NCBI RefSeq assembly: GCF_017377655.1
Contig: NZ_JAFREL010000152.1
Coordinates: forward strand, 1-5,101
Direction of reading: 5' to 3'
Source of the DNA: Candidatus Enterococcus ferrettii
Lineage (GTDB): Bacteria > Bacillota > Bacilli > Lactobacillales > Enterococcaceae
Length of the DNA: 5,101 nt
The position numbers were made by a program, and so were the translations under genes. Within the stretch, counting starts at the first letter, position 1; each line of letters starts with the position of its first letter. The notes beneath the pieces are model-generated. The model saw only the letters and a list, made by a program, of their open reading frames with translations. It was not told the origin of the DNA and made no database searches. Of the stretch, positions 4,974 to 5,101 are shown piece after piece.

Positions 4974-5101
4974 TTTTATGAGAGTTTGATCCTGGCTCAG
5001 GACGAACGCTGGCGGCGTGCCTAATACATGCAAGTCGAACGCTTTTTCTTCCACCGGAGCTTGCTCCACCGGAAGAAAAGGAGTGGCGAACGGGTGAGTA
5101 A
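4974..5101 (+). rRNA. 16S ribosomal RNA, 5' end (partial)
   Basis: The universal 5' primer site AGAGTTTGATCCTGGCTCAG is at 4981-5000 (E. coli numbering 8-27), which puts the mature 5' end near 4974. It is followed by GACGAACGCTGGCGGCGTGCC and CATGCAAGTCGAACG, then the V1 hairpin. That hairpin pairs TTTTCTTCC with GGAAGAAAA around GGAGC-TT-GCTCC. The conserved GGCGAACGGGTGAGTAA closes the window. The V1 stem resembles Enterococcus. Only the first ~128 nt are present, and the gene continues past the window. Confidence 0.98.

Noticed and set aside
1..5101. Mobile element, CRISPR, defence or toxin-antitoxin system
   Set aside because: I find no transposase or integrase, no regular repeat-spacer pattern, no terminal inverted repeats with target duplications, and no relevant protein families in the window.

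Overview
This is a low-GC Firmicutes chromosome segment. The first ~128 nt of a 16S rRNA at the right edge, including its V1 hairpin, point to the genus Enterococcus. I cannot fix the species. AGGAGG-type ribosome sites, extended -10 (TGnTATAAT-like) promoters and the protein families all fit. Everything looks like core housekeeping sequence. I see no transposase, integrase, CRISPR array, toxin-antitoxin pair or defence gene.

Left part (1-1800), minus strand: a two-gene unit. A thioredoxin-reductase-like ferredoxin/flavodoxin-NADP+ reductase (YumC type, 628-1617) is followed 12 nt later by a phosphatidylglycerophosphatase A-like protein (PgpA/YutG/LtrC type, 106-615). The pgpA Shine-Dalgarno sits in this gap, so translation is probably coupled. 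Positions 1-89 hold only a weak hydrophobic minus-strand reading frame, possibly a transporter remnant. Between 1618 and 1860 lie divergent promoters for the reductase and for ppiB.

Middle (1861-3678): a cytosolic cyclophilin (ppiB, plus strand, GTG start at 1861) and a MalY/PatB-type PLP-dependent C-S lyase (minus strand, start at 3678) converge on a strong hairpin terminator at 2470-2511. For both genes the longest open frame runs upstream across promoter DNA. The ribosome sites place the starts internally, giving 195 and 388 residues.

Right part (3679-5101), plus strand: a single-S1-domain RNA-binding protein (CvfD/YugI/GSP13 type, 3757-4137) is divergent from the lyase and shares a short regulatory gap with it. 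Next is an unrecognised 118-residue acidic protein with a TTG start, its own extended -10 promoter and a strong terminator. Then comes the head of an rRNA operon: two tandem promoters with matched architecture, a boxA-like element, a leader carrying several inverted repeats, and the 5' end of 16S rRNA running off the window.

The genes do not form one pathway. They cover redox metabolism, phospholipid synthesis, protein folding, sulfur amino-acid metabolism, RNA binding and ribosome synthesis. I found no convincing novel multi-gene system. The items most worth a second look are the uncharacterised 118-aa protein beside the rRNA operon, the repeats in the two divergent promoter regions, and the hairpin series in the rRNA leader.
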